Positions 20,386 to 30,061 are shown, counted from the first letter of the stretch. The stretch: DNA of 64,000 nucleotides from Shewanella psychrotolerans (GCF_019457595.1 NZ_CP080419.1:2728001-2792000), one strand, 5' to 3'. Program-made: numbers and translations. The notes: a model not told the origin generated them from the letters alone.

Positions 20386-22338
20386 ATGAGCACGCAGTCT
20401 CTCTATAAAGTTCCAAGCGAAATCGCTAATAAAGCACACATTAACGAAGAACAATACAAAAAAATGTATCAGGAGTCAGTAGTCAATCCTGAAGGTTTCT
20501 GGAGAGAGCACGGTCAGCGCATCGATTGGATAAAGCCTTTTACTAAGGTGAAGAAAACCTCTTTTGATGATCATAACCTCTCTATAAACTGGTTTTATGA
20601 CGGCACACTTAACGCATCGGCCAACTGTTTAGATAGGCACTTAGAAAAAAATGCCGATAAGGTCGCTATTATCTGGGAAGGCGATGACGCGGCAGATCAA
20701 CGCACGCTAACTTATGGTGAACTACATAAAGAAGTCTGTAAGTTTGCCAATGCCCTTCGTAGCCAAGGGGTTCGCCGCGGTGACGTCGTCACCGTATATA
20801 TGCCTATGGTGCCAGAAGCCGCGATCGTTATGCTTGCTTGTGCCCGTATAGGTGCAATTCACTCAGTGGTATTTGGTGGTTTCTCGCCAGACTCTATCGC
20901 ATCGCGTGTCATCGATGGTAAATCGAAAGTGGTTATCACGGCCGATGAAGGCATTCGTGGCGGCCGTATTATTCCACTCAAAGCCAACATCGATGAAGCC
21001 CTGTCTCATCCTGATGTCACCTGTGTTGAAAAGGTGATTGTTTATGAGCGTACAGGAAACCCTGTCAACTGGGTCGAAGGCCGCGATATTAAGTGGCAAT
21101 CACTCATGGACACCGCATCAGAGCACTGCGTGCCAGAAGAGATGGGCGCAGAAGACCCGCTATTTTTACTCTATACCTCAGGCTCTACTGGTAACCCCAA
21201 GGGGGTTTTACACACCACTGGCGGATACATGGTGTATGCCTCAATGACCCATGAGTATGTGTTTGACTATAAAGATGGCGAAGTTTATTGGTGTACCGCC
21301 GACGTCGGTTGGATCACCGGACACTCCTATATGGTTTACGGACCGCTGGCAAACGGCGCAACAGTCCTTATTCACGAAGGTGTACCTAACTACCCAACAC
21401 CTGCTCGCCTTGGCGAAATGATAGACCGTCATAAGGTCAATATCTTGTATACCGCACCAACACTTATCCGCGCGTTAATGGCTGAAGGAAAAGAGCAGTT
21501 TGACCAATTCGACGGAAGCTCGCTACGGATCATGGGGTCGGTAGGAGAACCTATCAATCCAGAGGCATGGCGCTGGTATCACGAAGTGATTGGTCACGAG
21601 CAATGCCCAATCGTAGATACTTGGTGGCAAACAGAAACTGGCGGCATTTTGATCAGCCCACTACCCGGTGCTACCGACACAAAACCCGGTTCTGCAACCC
21701 GCCCCTTCTTCGGTGTGCAGCCAGCTCTTGTCGATAACATGGGTAATATTGTTGACGGTGCCACAGAGGGCAACTTAGTTATTCTCGACTCTTGGCCTGG
21801 ACAGATGCGCACCGTTTATGGCGATCATGATCGCTTCGCATTAACTTACTTTAAAACATTCCGAGGTATGTATTTTACTGGCGATGGCGCACGCCGTGAT
21901 GAAGATGGTTACTACTGGATCACTGGCCGTGTTGATGATGTGATTAATGTCTCTGGCCATCGCTTAGGCACTGCTGAAGTTGAAAGCGCACTGGTTTCCC
22001 ATGAACATGTTGCCGAAGCCGCGGTTGTGGGTTATCCCCACGACATTAAAGGCCAAGGTATCTATGCTTATGTAACACTCACAAAAGGCACCGCTGAAAG
22101 TGAAGAGCTGCGCCAAGAACTGCGTCAATGGGTTCGTAAAGAGATTGGTGCGTTAGCAACACCTGATCTTATCCAGTGGGCTGGTGGATTACCCAAAACA
22201 CGTTCGGGTAAAATTATGCGCCGCTTCTTACGCAAGATCGCTGCTAACGAAGTAACCAACTTAGGTGATTCTTCAACCTTAGCCGATCCAGCGGTTATCG
22301 ATACCCTTATCGAAAGTCGCCTTAACCGCAGCGAATAA
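20386..22338 (+). CDS. acs: Acetyl-CoA synthetase
   Basis: Converts acetate, ATP and CoA to acetyl-CoA via acetyl-AMP, the high-affinity route of acetate assimilation. The 650 residues carry the adenylation motif [15 protein letters not shown] near residue 265, the WWQTETGG motif near residue 413, and the C-terminal [14 protein letters not shown], whose Lys is the known acetylation control site of the family. GGAAGT precedes the ATG. It is divergent from the CrbS-like sensor and has a terminator behind it. Confidence 0.98.
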   Translation: MSTQSLYKVPSEIANKAHINEEQYKKMYQESVVNPEGFWREHGQRIDWIKPFTKVKKTSFDDHNLSINWFYDGTLNASANCLDRHLEKNADKVAIIWEGDDAADQRTLTYGELHKEVCKFANALRSQGVRRGDVVTVYMPMVPEAAIVMLACARIGAIHSVVFGGFSPDSIASRVIDGKSKVVITADEGIRGGRIIPLKANIDEALSHPDVTCVEKVIVYERTGNPVNWVEGRDIKWQSLMDTASEHCVPEEMGAEDPLFLLYTSGSTGNPKGVLHTTGGYMVYASMTHEYVFDYKDGEVYWCTADVGWITGHSYMVYGPLANGATVLIHEGVPNYPTPARLGEMIDRHKVNILYTAPTLIRALMAEGKEQFDQFDGSSLRIMGSVGEPINPEAWRWYHEVIGHEQCPIVDTWWQTETGGILISPLPGATDTKPGSATRPFFGVQPALVDNMGNIVDGATEGNLVILDSWPGQMRTVYGDHDRFALTYFKTFRGMYFTGDGARRDEDGYYWITGRVDDVINVSGHRLGTAEVESALVSHEHVAEAAVVGYPHDIKGQGIYAYVTLTKGTAESEELRQELRQWVRKEIGALATPDLIQWAGGLPKTRSGKIMRRFLRKIAANEVTNLGDSSTLADPAVIDTLIESRLNRSE

Positions 22339-22369
22339 CTTTTGGTTAAGCTTAACAGTTCTCTCTTCT

Positions 22370-22394
22370 AGCCCCTCTCTGAGGGGTTTTTTTT
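22370..22394 (+). terminator. Terminator after acs
   Basis: AGCCCCTC-TCT-GAGGGG followed by eight T. Confidence 0.88.
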
Positions 22395-22486
22395 AGCCAT
22401 TTTTGCGTTTTTATCGACAACACTGGCCGCTCACTAGGCTACGCTGGTATCCTGTACTTTCGATACCTCCAGCAACACGATTACGC

Positions 22487-24226
22487 GTGCAACTACGAAA
22501 TTATCAACAACAAGCCGTCGATGCCGCCGTGCGTCATTTTAAAACAAGCCAAGCGTCTGCCGTGTTAGTACTCCCCACAGGTGCTGGTAAAAGTATTGTT
22601 ATTGCTGAATTAGCCCGTATCGCCCGTGGCCGCATTTTGGTACTGACTCACGTCAAAGAGTTGGTTGCCCAAAATGCAGAAAAAGTCGGATTACTGACTG
22701 ACGCGGCCAGTATCTATTCTGCTGGATTAAAACAAAAATCTACAGCGAACAAAACGGTTGTTGCCAGTATTCAGTCGGCGGTTAAGAGTCCATCTCAATT
22801 TAACCAGCCCTACTCTTTAGTGATTATTGACGAGTGTCATCGCGTTAGCGCTGACAAAGAAAGCCAATATCAAAAATTACTTAGCCATCTACGAGCGCAG
22901 AATCCGAAACTTAAGTTACTGGGCCTGACGGCAACCCCTTATCGACTCGATTCTGGTTGGATCTATCGCTACCACTATCACGGTAAGGTGGGAAATACCC
23001 AACACCCAGCATTTGAGCAGTGCATTTTTGAATTGCCAATGAGACCACTAATCAAGCAAGGTTTTTTAACCTCACCAAAACTATTTGATGGCCTTTCGGC
23101 CCAGTATGACTTTAGCGAATTACAAGCCACAAGCAATGGTGAATATCGCGAATCGGAAGTTAATGCTTTACTCAATATTGCCGGTCGGGCGACGAAAGCC
23201 ATCGTTAAACAGATTATGGCGTTATCGAAACACAAACAGGGCACGATTATTTTTGCCGCAACGGTAAGACATGCACAAGAGATCATGGCCCTGCTAAGTG
23301 ATGAGCAAGCAGGACTCATCACCGCATCGACGCCATCACATGATCGAGATGAGATCATCGATAACTTTAAACACCGGCAACTCAAATATCTGGTTAATGT
23401 TGCGGTACTCACCACAGGCTTTGACGCCCCCCATGTCGACCTTATTGCGATATTAAGGCCCACTGCATCGGTCAGTCTATTTCAACAGATGGTAGGTCGC
23501 GGCCTACGGATCTGCGAAGGAAAAACCGATTGTCTGGTGATTGATTATGCCGCTAACGGTTTTGATCTGTTTTTTCCCGAAGTTGGCCATGCAAAACCCG
23601 ATAGTAAAAGTGTTCCCGTTCAAGTCCACTGCCCTGTCTGTCACTTCGCCAATATCTTTTGGGGACTTGTCGATGATGACGGTGATTTGGTCGAACACTT
23701 TGGGCGCCGATGCCAAGCAGTGATCGAAACCAAAGATGGTAAGCAACAATGCGATTTTCGCTTTCGTTCCAAGTCTTGCCCCAATTGCGGCGAGGAAAAT
23801 GATATCGCGGCGAAAATATGCCAGCACTGCGATCAGGTACTCGTAGATCCCGATAAACGTCTTAAAGAGGTGCTACAGCAGAAGCATCATCATCTATTTC
23901 GTTGCCAAGAGATGCTGTTAGAGCACCATCAAGATAAACTTCGAGTACGCTATATCGACATTGAGGGAAACGACTTTAGTTGTTATTTTAACTTTCAGAC
24001 TCCAGCACAGATAAAAGCGTTCTATGCGATATTTGTCCATCAACACACTCGGACGCCTGGTTGTAAACAACCCAAATTAAATAGCGTCGAACACGTTATC
24101 GCCGCAAAAGATGCCTTCAGGCCCCCTGATCTATTGCTGCTAAAGAAAGGTAAAAAAGGATGGGAGCTATTAGAGCGATTTTTCGACTATCAGGGCCGAT
24201 TTCACACCGAGAATAAGTTTGTCTAA
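22487..24226 (+). CDS. radD: RadD-type superfamily 2 helicase (YejH family)
   Basis: DNA-dependent ATPase implicated in double-strand break repair. Walker A is LPTGAGKSIVIAEL, the DEAD-type motif is DECH, motif III LGLTATPYRL, and motif VI MVGRGLRI. A C-terminal zinc region (CPVCHFAN...CPNCGEEND...CQHC) follows. These blocks match E. coli RadD nearly in line as I recall it. I start at GTG 22487 (VQLRNYQQQAVDAAV), which fits the family N-terminus; the frame is open back to TTG 22403 and no strong ribosome binding site decides. It gives 579 residues. Confidence 0.9.
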   Translation: MQLRNYQQQAVDAAVRHFKTSQASAVLVLPTGAGKSIVIAELARIARGRILVLTHVKELVAQNAEKVGLLTDAASIYSAGLKQKSTANKTVVASIQSAVKSPSQFNQPYSLVIIDECHRVSADKESQYQKLLSHLRAQNPKLKLLGLTATPYRLDSGWIYRYHYHGKVGNTQHPAFEQCIFELPMRPLIKQGFLTSPKLFDGLSAQYDFSELQATSNGEYRESEVNALLNIAGRATKAIVKQIMALSKHKQGTIIFAATVRHAQEIMALLSDEQAGLITASTPSHDRDEIIDNFKHRQLKYLVNVAVLTTGFDAPHVDLIAILRPTASVSLFQQMVGRGLRICEGKTDCLVIDYAANGFDLFFPEVGHAKPDSKSVPVQVHCPVCHFANIFWGLVDDDGDLVEHFGRRCQAVIETKDGKQQCDFRFRSKSCPNCGEENDIAAKICQHCDQVLVDPDKRLKEVLQQKHHHLFRCQEMLLEHHQDKLRVRYIDIEGNDFSCYFNFQTPAQIKAFYAIFVHQHTRTPGCKQPKLNSVEHVIAAKDAFRPPDLLLLKKGKKGWELLERFFDYQGRFHTENKFV

Positions 24227-24291
24227 TTGAGAATATGCAATCAGTTCATTGCTATGGTATAAAGTCTCGAATCATTTTTTCAGGAGCGTAT

Positions 24292-24549
24292 ATGTTTGTT
24301 GTAATTTTTGGCCGTCCTGGCTGTCCTTACTGCGTTAGAGCCGTCCAGTTATCAGAGCAACTCGTAGAAGCTCGTGATGATTTTAAATTCAAGTATGTTG
24401 ATATCCATGCAGAAGGGATCAGTAAAGCCGATCTTGAAAAAACGGTTGGTAAGCCAGTAGAAACTGTGCCACAAATCTTCGTTGATCAAGTTCATGTTGG
24501 TGGCTGTACTGAGTTTGAACAATATGTACGCGACAATAACTTACTATAA
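24292..24549 (+). CDS. grxA: Glutaredoxin 1
   Basis: Small cytosolic thiol-disulfide oxidoreductase that reduces ribonucleotide reductase and protein disulfides with glutathione. The 85 residues have the active site CPYC (FGRPGCPYCVRA) near residue 11, TVPQIF with the cis-Pro, and GGCTEFEQYV. The start ATG 24292 is preceded by CAGGAG; an upstream in-frame extension has no signal. It lies 65 bases after radD and may share its transcript. Confidence 0.95.
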   Translation: MFVVIFGRPGCPYCVRAVQLSEQLVEARDDFKFKYVDIHAEGISKADLEKTVGKPVETVPQIFVDQVHVGGCTEFEQYVRDNNLL

Positions 24550-24576
24550 ACAGTAAGTTATCTGTATATAAGTAAT

Positions 24577-24604
24577 AAAAAAGGAGGCTAGGCCTCCTTT
24601 TTTA
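24577..24604. terminator. Bidirectional terminator between grxA and the porin gene
   Basis: AAAAAAGGAGG-CTAGG-CCTCCTTTTTT is symmetric and lies between two convergent genes. Confidence 0.85.
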
Positions 24605-24613
24605 TTAACATTT

Positions 24614-25756
24614 CTACAAGACGTACTTAAGTGAGAACATTACACGATTTAACTCACCTTTATCACCATTCTGTTTCTTGTTTTCTGCGTACATATATTC
24701 AACACCAACAGTGATCGGTTTCACTGGTGAGTAGAGTAAGTTCACATAGCCAGAATATGACTCTTCGTTTACAGCGCCGCCAGTCAAAGCGATATCGTTG
24801 TCAGCTTTAAAACCTGATAATGTAAAGCTTGAACGCCATTTATCATTCCACCAATGTCGGTAAGATGCAAAACCACCGTAAGAACTAATTGTCTGAATAT
24901 CACCATCGGCATCTAACACTCCAGCATTTGCATAGTTAAGCGCCATATAACGCCCCATACCATCACCAGCCGTCGCAGAGAGCTTGATATCATCACTACC
25001 TACAGGGATAACCCCTGTAAAGCTCACACCGTAGCCCATGGTCTGTGAGTCAATATCGCCTTTTTCAATGTTGAGCTGTCTTGCTAAACCCGCGATCGTA
25101 AACTTAGCCCCACCTTCGGTCTTGAAATTATATCGAGCAACAAAATCGGGTACCATACCGCTACCGCTAACGATACGTGCCCCGCCGCCATTTGGTGTTA
25201 CCGTTGTCTCAGGGTTTTCTATCGCGAATTGGAAGCCACCATTGGTGTAGCGTACCTGAGTTTGACGAACAAATGGCGTACCGTCTGCCGCACCAACAAA
25301 ATCTAAGTTCTCTGGCAGTGCGCCAGGATTTTGAAACGTCGACCATGTTTGACCCACAGTCCAATTATCGAAACTAACAAAAGCATGACGAATACGAGGC
25401 GAATAACTGTTTGATACTCGCTCATTACCATCGGGGTGAGTCATAAAATCAAGTTCAATAAAACCGCTCAGCTTATGTCCATCAAGATCGGTGGTACTCT
25501 TAAAATTAAAACGCGATTCACGCGCTTGAAAATCCACGACCTGCTCACCATTATCGGACGTGCCGTAAATAGTCCCTGGCACATAAAACTGACGAGATAG
25601 ATTTCCTGAATCTGGTGCACCGTTACTGTAGTCACTAAACATCACATCAGCTTTAACATATCCACCAAACTTAAATTCAGTTTCAGCTACAGCAATGGTT
25701 GAACTCATCGCCAACATGGTTGCTACAGCTGTTAAAGATAGTTTTAATTTTGTCAT
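24614..25756 (-). CDS. Outer-membrane porin, DcaP-like
   Basis: A 380-residue outer-membrane beta-barrel. A signal peptide (MTKLKLSLTAVATMLAMSS...AVA) is followed by FKFGGYVKADVMFS, a start typical of DcaP-type trimeric porins, with alternating aromatic strands and a C-terminal strand ending MFSLKYVL. The start at 25756 is set by GGGAGAG five bases upstream. No membrane helix lies after the signal. The substrate is unknown. The upstream palindrome shared with acs and crbR suggests expression during acetate or small-acid use. Confidence 0.8.
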   Translation of the reverse strand: MTKLKLSLTAVATMLAMSSTIAVAETEFKFGGYVKADVMFSDYSNGAPDSGNLSRQFYVPGTIYGTSDNGEQVVDFQARESRFNFKSTTDLDGHKLSGFIELDFMTHPDGNERVSNSYSPRIRHAFVSFDNWTVGQTWSTFQNPGALPENLDFVGAADGTPFVRQTQVRYTNGGFQFAIENPETTVTPNGGGARIVSGSGMVPDFVARYNFKTEGGAKFTIAGLARQLNIEKGDIDSQTMGYGVSFTGVIPVGSDDIKLSATAGDGMGRYMALNYANAGVLDADGDIQTISSYGGFASYRHWWNDKWRSSFTLSGFKADNDIALTGGAVNEESYSGYVNLLYSPVKPITVGVEYMYAENKKQNGDKGELNRVMFSLKYVL

Positions 25757-25831
25757 TTTTCTCTCCCTTATCATTATTATCAGCATGAATATGACTGAGT
25801 TAACAAATTTACAACATTGGCAAAACGTCTA

Positions 25832-25847
25832 TCAGACAAAGGTCGAG
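25832..25847. promoter_or_regulatory. Operator-like palindrome upstream of the porin gene (site 3 of 3)
   Basis: Read on the minus strand, CTCGAC-CTTT-GTCTGA lies 76 bases before the porin ATG. With flanks it reads ACTCGACCTTTGTCTGATAG, close to ACTAGACCAATGTCTAATAG upstream of acs (16 of 20 identical). Confidence 0.5.
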
Positions 25848-26032
25848 TAGTGACTTCTAATTAATGGATTAGGAATGGTAAATGGGTCTCATCAAGCTCA
25901 TAAGACATGAGATAGCTGAGGATTTTAGTAGAACTAATGAAACTGCCTTTTTGTGTATAAAGGATTCGACTGCGCTAAAAAAACAGCATTTAAACAGGGA
26001 TATTTATATCGGAAGGGGAATAAACAGAAAAG

Positions 26033-26108
26033 TGGTGGGTCGTGAAGGATTCGAACCTTCGACCAATTGGTTAAAAGCCAACTGCTCTACCGACTGAGCT
26101 AACGACCC
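26033..26108 (-). tRNA. tRNA-Lys (anticodon UUU), copy 1
   Basis: A 76-base gene with encoded CCA. Acceptor GGGTCGT / ACGACCC, D-arm AGCTCAGTCGGTAGAGC, anticodon loop CTTTTAA, T-loop TTCGAAT. Last copy of the array in the direction of transcription. No clear terminator follows at lower coordinates. Confidence 0.97.
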
Positions 26109-26145
26109 ATCTGGATGCCTACTTATTTAACCACTGGTAGAAAAG

Positions 26146-26221
26146 TGGTGGGTCGTGAAGGATTCGAACCTTCGACCAATTGGTTAAAAGCCAACTGCTC
26201 TACCGACTGAGCTAACGACCC
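26146..26221 (-). tRNA. tRNA-Lys (UUU), copy 2
   Basis: Identical to copy 1 over 76 bases. The spacing to copy 1 is 113 bases start to start (a short unit without a broken tRNA). Confidence 0.97.
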
Positions 26222-26257
26222 ATCTTAGTGATGATAATGTGAATTAACCGTCATCAA

Positions 26258-26311
26258 TGGTTAAAAGCCAACTGCCCTTTCTCTATACAATAGCGACTGA
26301 GCTAACGACCC
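26258..26311 (-). pseudogene. Broken tRNA-Lys, copy A
   Basis: Keeps the 5' acceptor strand and D-stem start (GGGTCGTTAGCTCAGTCG), then a foreign stretch CTATTGTATAGAGAAAGG in place of GTAGA, then the anticodon arm GCAGTTGGCTTTTAACCA. It lacks the T-arm and 3' acceptor strand, so it cannot fold as a tRNA. Confidence 0.85.
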
Positions 26312-26348
26312 ATCTGGATGCCTACTTATTTAACCACTGGTAGAAGAG

Positions 26349-26424
26349 TGGTGGGTCGTGAAGGATTCGAACCTTCGACCAATTGGTTAAAAGCCAACTG
26401 CTCTACCGACTGAGCTAACGACCC
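26349..26424 (-). tRNA. tRNA-Lys (UUU), copy 3
   Basis: Identical 76-base gene, 203 bases from copy 2 (a long unit that includes a broken tRNA). Confidence 0.97.
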
Positions 26425-26460
26425 ATCTTAGTGATGATAATGTGAATTAACCGTCATCAA

Positions 26461-26514
26461 TGGTTAAAAGCCAACTGCCCTTTCTCTATACAATAGCGAC
26501 TGAGCTAACGACCC
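26461..26514 (-). pseudogene. Broken tRNA-Lys, copy B
   Basis: Same truncated, D-loop-expanded sequence as copy A, exactly 203 bases away. Confidence 0.85.
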
Positions 26515-26551
26515 ATCTGGATGCCTACTTATTTAACCACTGGTAGAAGAG

Positions 26552-26627
26552 TGGTGGGTCGTGAAGGATTCGAACCTTCGACCAATTGGTTAAAAGCCAA
26601 CTGCTCTACCGACTGAGCTAACGACCC
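26552..26627 (-). tRNA. tRNA-Lys (UUU), copy 4
   Basis: Identical 76-base gene. It lies 519 bases from copy 1 and begins the second large repeat period. Confidence 0.97.
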
Positions 26628-26664
26628 ATTTGGATGCCTACTTATTTAACCACTGGTAGAAAAG

Positions 26665-26740
26665 TGGTGGGTCGTGAAGGATTCGAACCTTCGACCAATT
26701 GGTTAAAAGCCAACTGCTCTACCGACTGAGCTAACGACCC
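26665..26740 (-). tRNA. tRNA-Lys (UUU), copy 5
   Basis: Identical gene in a short 113-base unit. The spacer differs from the copy 1-2 spacer by one base (CATTTGG for CATCTGG). Confidence 0.97.
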
Positions 26741-26776
26741 ATCTTAGTGATGATAATGTGAATTAACCGTCATCAA

Positions 26777-26830
26777 TGGTTAAAAGCCAACTGCCCTTTC
26801 TCTATACAATAGCGACTGAGCTAACGACCC
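26777..26830 (-). pseudogene. Broken tRNA-Lys, copy C
   Basis: Same truncated sequence as copy A, 519 bases from it. Confidence 0.85.
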
Positions 26831-26867
26831 ATCTGGATGCCTACTTATTTAACCACTGGTAGAAGAG

Positions 26868-26943
26868 TGGTGGGTCGTGAAGGATTCGAACCTTCGACCA
26901 ATTGGTTAAAAGCCAACTGCTCTACCGACTGAGCTAACGACCC
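26868..26943 (-). tRNA. tRNA-Lys (UUU), copy 6
   Basis: Identical gene, 203 bases from copy 5 and 519 from copy 3. Confidence 0.97.
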
Positions 26944-26979
26944 ATCTTAGTGATGATAATGTGAATTAACCGTCATCAA

Positions 26980-27033
26980 TGGTTAAAAGCCAACTGCCCT
27001 TTCTCTATACAATAGCGACTGAGCTAACGACCC
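26980..27033 (-). pseudogene. Broken tRNA-Lys, copy D
   Basis: Same truncated sequence as copy A, 203 bases from copy C. Confidence 0.85.
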
Positions 27034-27070
27034 ATCTGGATGCCTACTTATTTAACCACTGGTAGAAGAG

Positions 27071-27146
27071 TGGTGGGTCGTGAAGGATTCGAACCTTCGA
27101 CCAATTGGTTAAAAGCCAACTGCTCTACCGACTGAGCTAACGACCC
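27071..27146 (-). tRNA. tRNA-Lys (UUU), copy 7
   Basis: Identical gene. It is the first intact tRNA in the direction of transcription. Confidence 0.97.
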
Positions 27147-27182
27147 ATCTTAGTGATGATAATGTGAATTAACCGTCATCAA

Positions 27183-27236
27183 TGGTTAAAAGCCAACCGC
27201 CCTTTCTCTATGCAATAGTGACTGAGCTAATGACCC
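27183..27236 (-). pseudogene. Broken tRNA-Lys, copy E (diverged, promoter-proximal)
   Basis: Same truncated form with four substitutions relative to copies A-D (for example acceptor GGGTCAT for GGGTCGT). It is the first unit after the promoter and is probably the ancestral copy that escaped homogenisation. Confidence 0.8.
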
Positions 27237-27262
27237 ATTTAACATCTAAACCTTACTGATTT

Positions 27263-27325
27263 AGCGCCCTAGCGACTACACCGCTTTGAGGGCGCCTATA
27301 ATACCTTTTTCATCTTCTCATGCAA
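27263..27325 (-). promoter_or_regulatory. Promoter and leader hairpin of the tRNA-Lys array
   Basis: On the minus strand TTGCAT (27325-27320), 16 bases, then TATTAT (27303-27298), followed at once by the GC-rich AGGCGCCC, a discriminator of the kind seen on stringently controlled stable-RNA promoters. The leader can fold as GCGCCCT / AGGGCGC (27295-27264). The -35 lies inside an inverted repeat, CATGCAA / TTTGCATG, at 27319-27356. Confidence 0.65.
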
Positions 27326-27396
27326 GTGCAAATTTCCCATTTTTTATCGTTTGCATGAAAAACAGACTAAGAGTATGTTTTTTAGTTACATAGAGA

Positions 27397-28125
27397 TCAC
27401 AGACCCGCCAACTGTTGTTTGGCTATCCGCGCAGCAGCACTATTATCATATTCACTGAGAACTTGTTGATAAAAACGCTTAGCACCTACAACATCGGAAC
27501 TTTTCTGAGCAATCATCCCTAATTTAACTAAGCTATCTGCACGCTTATTAGAATCTTTAAACTTATTAACTACAGTATTAAACGCTTGAGTCGCTTCAGC
27601 AAACTCACCTTTATTGTAAAGTAGCTGACCTAACCAGTAATTAGCGTTAGCGGCATAGGTTGACTCTGGATAGGACTTAATGAAATTCCTAAATGCAGGG
27701 ATGGCTTCATCATATTTGCGCTCTTTCAGCACTAGATTTACAGCGCTTTCATAACTTGCCGTTTCGCCAAGAGAAGAGGAAGCACTTGGTTCTGAGGCGA
27801 CTGTAGTCGAAACTGTACTTGAGCTTTTAGCACTACTTAGGTTTGCAATATCTTCATAGAGCTGACGCTGACGTTGCAGCATCTGATTAATCTGATAATT
27901 TTGCTGCTCGGTTAAACCGCGAAGATCTAACACCTCTTGCTGCAGCGTATCTAATCGTTGCTGAGTTTCAAACTCGGATGCTTGCTTAGCTTTTAGCATA
28001 CGCTCTAGTCGAGCGATTCTATCGTCTGAAGAAGAACCACCAGCAATATCTTCAACGGGTGCAGGTGCGGCAGTAGCCACACCAACACTCATCAGAATTG
28101 CCGCAGTGAGAACGGCTGTTTTCAT
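27397..28125 (-). CDS. cpoB: Cell division coordinator CpoB (YbgF)
   Basis: Periplasmic protein that couples the Tol machine and PBP1B-driven septal peptidoglycan synthesis. Of 242 residues, the signal peptide is MKTAVLTAAILMSVGVATAAPAP in outline, then a coiled coil (about 30-100), then three TPR units ending GLAG-like IAKQQLAGL. It is the last gene of the tol-pal operon, 22 bases after pal, directly followed by tRNA-Lys genes as in E. coli. Confidence 0.95.
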   Translation of the reverse strand: MKTAVLTAAILMSVGVATAAPAPVEDIAGGSSSDDRIARLERMLKAKQASEFETQQRLDTLQQEVLDLRGLTEQQNYQINQMLQRQRQLYEDIANLSSAKSSSTVSTTVASEPSASSSLGETASYESAVNLVLKERKYDEAIPAFRNFIKSYPESTYAANANYWLGQLLYNKGEFAEATQAFNTVVNKFKDSNKRADSLVKLGMIAQKSSDVVGAKRFYQQVLSEYDNSAAARIAKQQLAGL

Positions 28126-28147
28126 ATTTAGCCCTATTAAACTATTT

Positions 28148-28690
28148 TTAATAAACTAAAACGGCACGACGGTTTTTGGCAAAACCATCATCCGTACGAG
28201 AAAAATCTAAAGGTTTCTCTTCACCATAGCTGACAATACTCATCTGACTTGGTGATACACCCATGCTTTGTAAGTACTTAGCAACCGCTTTAGCACGACG
28301 TTCACCTAGTGCGATGTTGTATTCAGGAGTACCACGTTCATCTGCGTGTCCTTCAATCATCACTCGAACATTTGGGTGTTCAACCAAATACTCTCCATGA
28401 GCATTAAGCACTTCTGAAAACTCTGATGACACAGAACTACGATCAAAATCAAAATAGATAATATGTTCTTTACGCAACTCTTGGTATTTAATGCGCTGTT
28501 GCTCTTCAGGGGTCAACATTGGTGCGACGCCACCCGTTTCAACACCACTACCAGATGTCATTTCGCTGCTTTCGCTACCACCCATTGAGCTAGTCGCATC
28601 GGTTTCTGATTCTGATGTTGAGCTACATGCACTAATAGCTATAATTGGAAGCGCAACTACCATAGCCTTAAACAGCTTATTAAGATCCAT
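28148..28690 (-). CDS. pal: Peptidoglycan-associated lipoprotein
   Basis: Outer-membrane lipoprotein that binds peptidoglycan and TolB. The lipobox ISACS (Cys near residue 22) is followed by a Ser/Glu-rich linker and an OmpA-like domain from about residue 70, with IYFDFDRSSV, the GHADERGTPEYN motif carrying the diaminopimelate-binding Asp, and NRRAVLVY at the C-terminus. 180 residues. Confidence 0.97.
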   Translation of the reverse strand: MDLNKLFKAMVVALPIIAISACSSTSESETDATSSMGGSESSEMTSGSGVETGGVAPMLTPEEQQRIKYQELRKEHIIYFDFDRSSVSSEFSEVLNAHGEYLVEHPNVRVMIEGHADERGTPEYNIALGERRAKAVAKYLQSMGVSPSQMSIVSYGEEKPLDFSRTDDGFAKNRRAVLVY

Positions 28691-28726
28691 TTTTAAATCC
28701 TTAATCTTGTTTTACGTGATAAATAG

Positions 28727-30052
28727 TTATAAGAACGGTGACCAAGCTGGAGATTTAACCTCCCCTTGTCCCACTGGCAATCTAGCTTTAAATCGCCCGT
28801 CCATAGAGACTGCCGCTAGAACTTGTTTTCCTTGATAAGTCGTACCATAAATCACCATAGTACCGTTTGGCGCAATGCTCGGCGATTCATCTAAACGAGT
28901 GCTTGTCAGCACCTGCATAAAGCGAGTTTCTAAATCCATTCTGGCGATATTAAACTTACCATTGGTACGATTAACAAATACCATGCTACGGCCATCGGGT
29001 GAAATTGAACCACCTAAATTCCACTCACCTTCAAATGTCAGACGAGCCACTTTACCCGATGCTAGCGTCACTTGATACAATTGTGGACGACCACCACGCT
29101 CAGAGGTAAAAATTAACGATTTACCATCTGGGGTCCAAGACGCTTCGGTATCAATAGCATAGTGATTAGTCACTCGCTTAATCGCTTTAGTATCAATGTC
29201 AACCACGTATATCTCTGGTTGACCATCTTTAGACAAAGTAACCGCTAACTTTTTACCATCTGGTGAAAATGAGGGTGCGCCATTAATCCCAGAAAAACTC
29301 GTCACCTTAGTGCGCTGCTGGGTATAAATATCTTGAACAAAAATTTCTGCTTTTTTGTTCTCAAAACTCACATACGCTAATCGGCGCGCATCTGGTGACC
29401 AAGCTGGCGACATTAATGGTTCTGGAGAACGAAGTAACATCTGCTCGTTATAACCGTCGTAGTCAGCAATCATCAGCTTATAGGGTGATTTATCTTGATG
29501 TTCAACCACAACATACGCAATACGGGTTAAAAACGCACCACGAATCCCGGTTAATTTCTCATAAACAATATCACTGATCCTGTGCCCATATTGTCTAAAC
29601 TGAGCGGCAGTGATAACGGTTTCACGGCTATCAATCAGGTATTCAGATTTTGATGTAGGTCCACTTGACTGCATTTGCGCTTTCACTAAGTCAATTAGCT
29701 CAAAGTTAACCAGATATTGATCGGGTCCAAAAGGTTTGACCGATCCCATCACCACAGCTTCTGCAGCAACACCAGACCAAGCCTTTACATCAAAATTGGA
29801 CACTGAGCTAATATTGCGTTGTGGTAGTCCAAGCTCTTCCATTGGCTTAAAGGTGCCGCTGCGAGCCAAGTCAGACATCACCACATCAGAGATCTGCTGT
29901 GGCATTGGTGTTGCGCCTTGCCAAACAAACGGAATAACCGCTATCGGACGAGCGGCATCAACCCCTTCGGTGATCACAATATCTAACGCAGCTTTGGCAG
30001 GTATTGTGCAGAACATCAACCCTAAAATGAGCCATTTCCCCAAAGTTTTCAT
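28727..30052 (-). CDS. tolB: Tol-Pal system beta-propeller protein TolB
   Basis: Periplasmic component that shuttles between TolA and Pal. 441 residues: a signal peptide ([21 protein letters not shown]), an N-terminal domain to about residue 160, then a six-bladed WD40-like propeller with repeated SP[DA]G(R/K) blades ([39 protein letters not shown]). It lies nine bases downstream of tolA. Confidence 0.97.
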   Translation of the reverse strand: MKTLGKWLILGLMFCTIPAKAALDIVITEGVDAARPIAVIPFVWQGATPMPQQISDVVMSDLARSGTFKPMEELGLPQRNISSVSNFDVKAWSGVAAEAVVMGSVKPFGPDQYLVNFELIDLVKAQMQSSGPTSKSEYLIDSRETVITAAQFRQYGHRISDIVYEKLTGIRGAFLTRIAYVVVEHQDKSPYKLMIADYDGYNEQMLLRSPEPLMSPAWSPDARRLAYVSFENKKAEIFVQDIYTQQRTKVTSFSGINGAPSFSPDGKKLAVTLSKDGQPEIYVVDIDTKAIKRVTNHYAIDTEASWTPDGKSLIFTSERGGRPQLYQVTLASGKVARLTFEGEWNLGGSISPDGRSMVFVNRTNGKFNIARMDLETRFMQVLTSTRLDESPSIAPNGTMVIYGTTYQGKQVLAAVSMDGRFKARLPVGQGEVKSPAWSPFL

Positions 30053-30061
30053 GACACTCCT

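Noticed and set aside
25882..26097. 71-residue open frame reading VVGREGFEPSTNWLKANCSTD
   Set aside because: The C-terminal part is a translation across the tRNA-Lys gene in antisense, a known source of spurious proteins.
26033..27236. Array of evenly spaced direct repeats resembling CRISPR
   Set aside because: The repeats are tRNA genes and fragments, the spacers are repeated rather than unique, and there are no cas genes.
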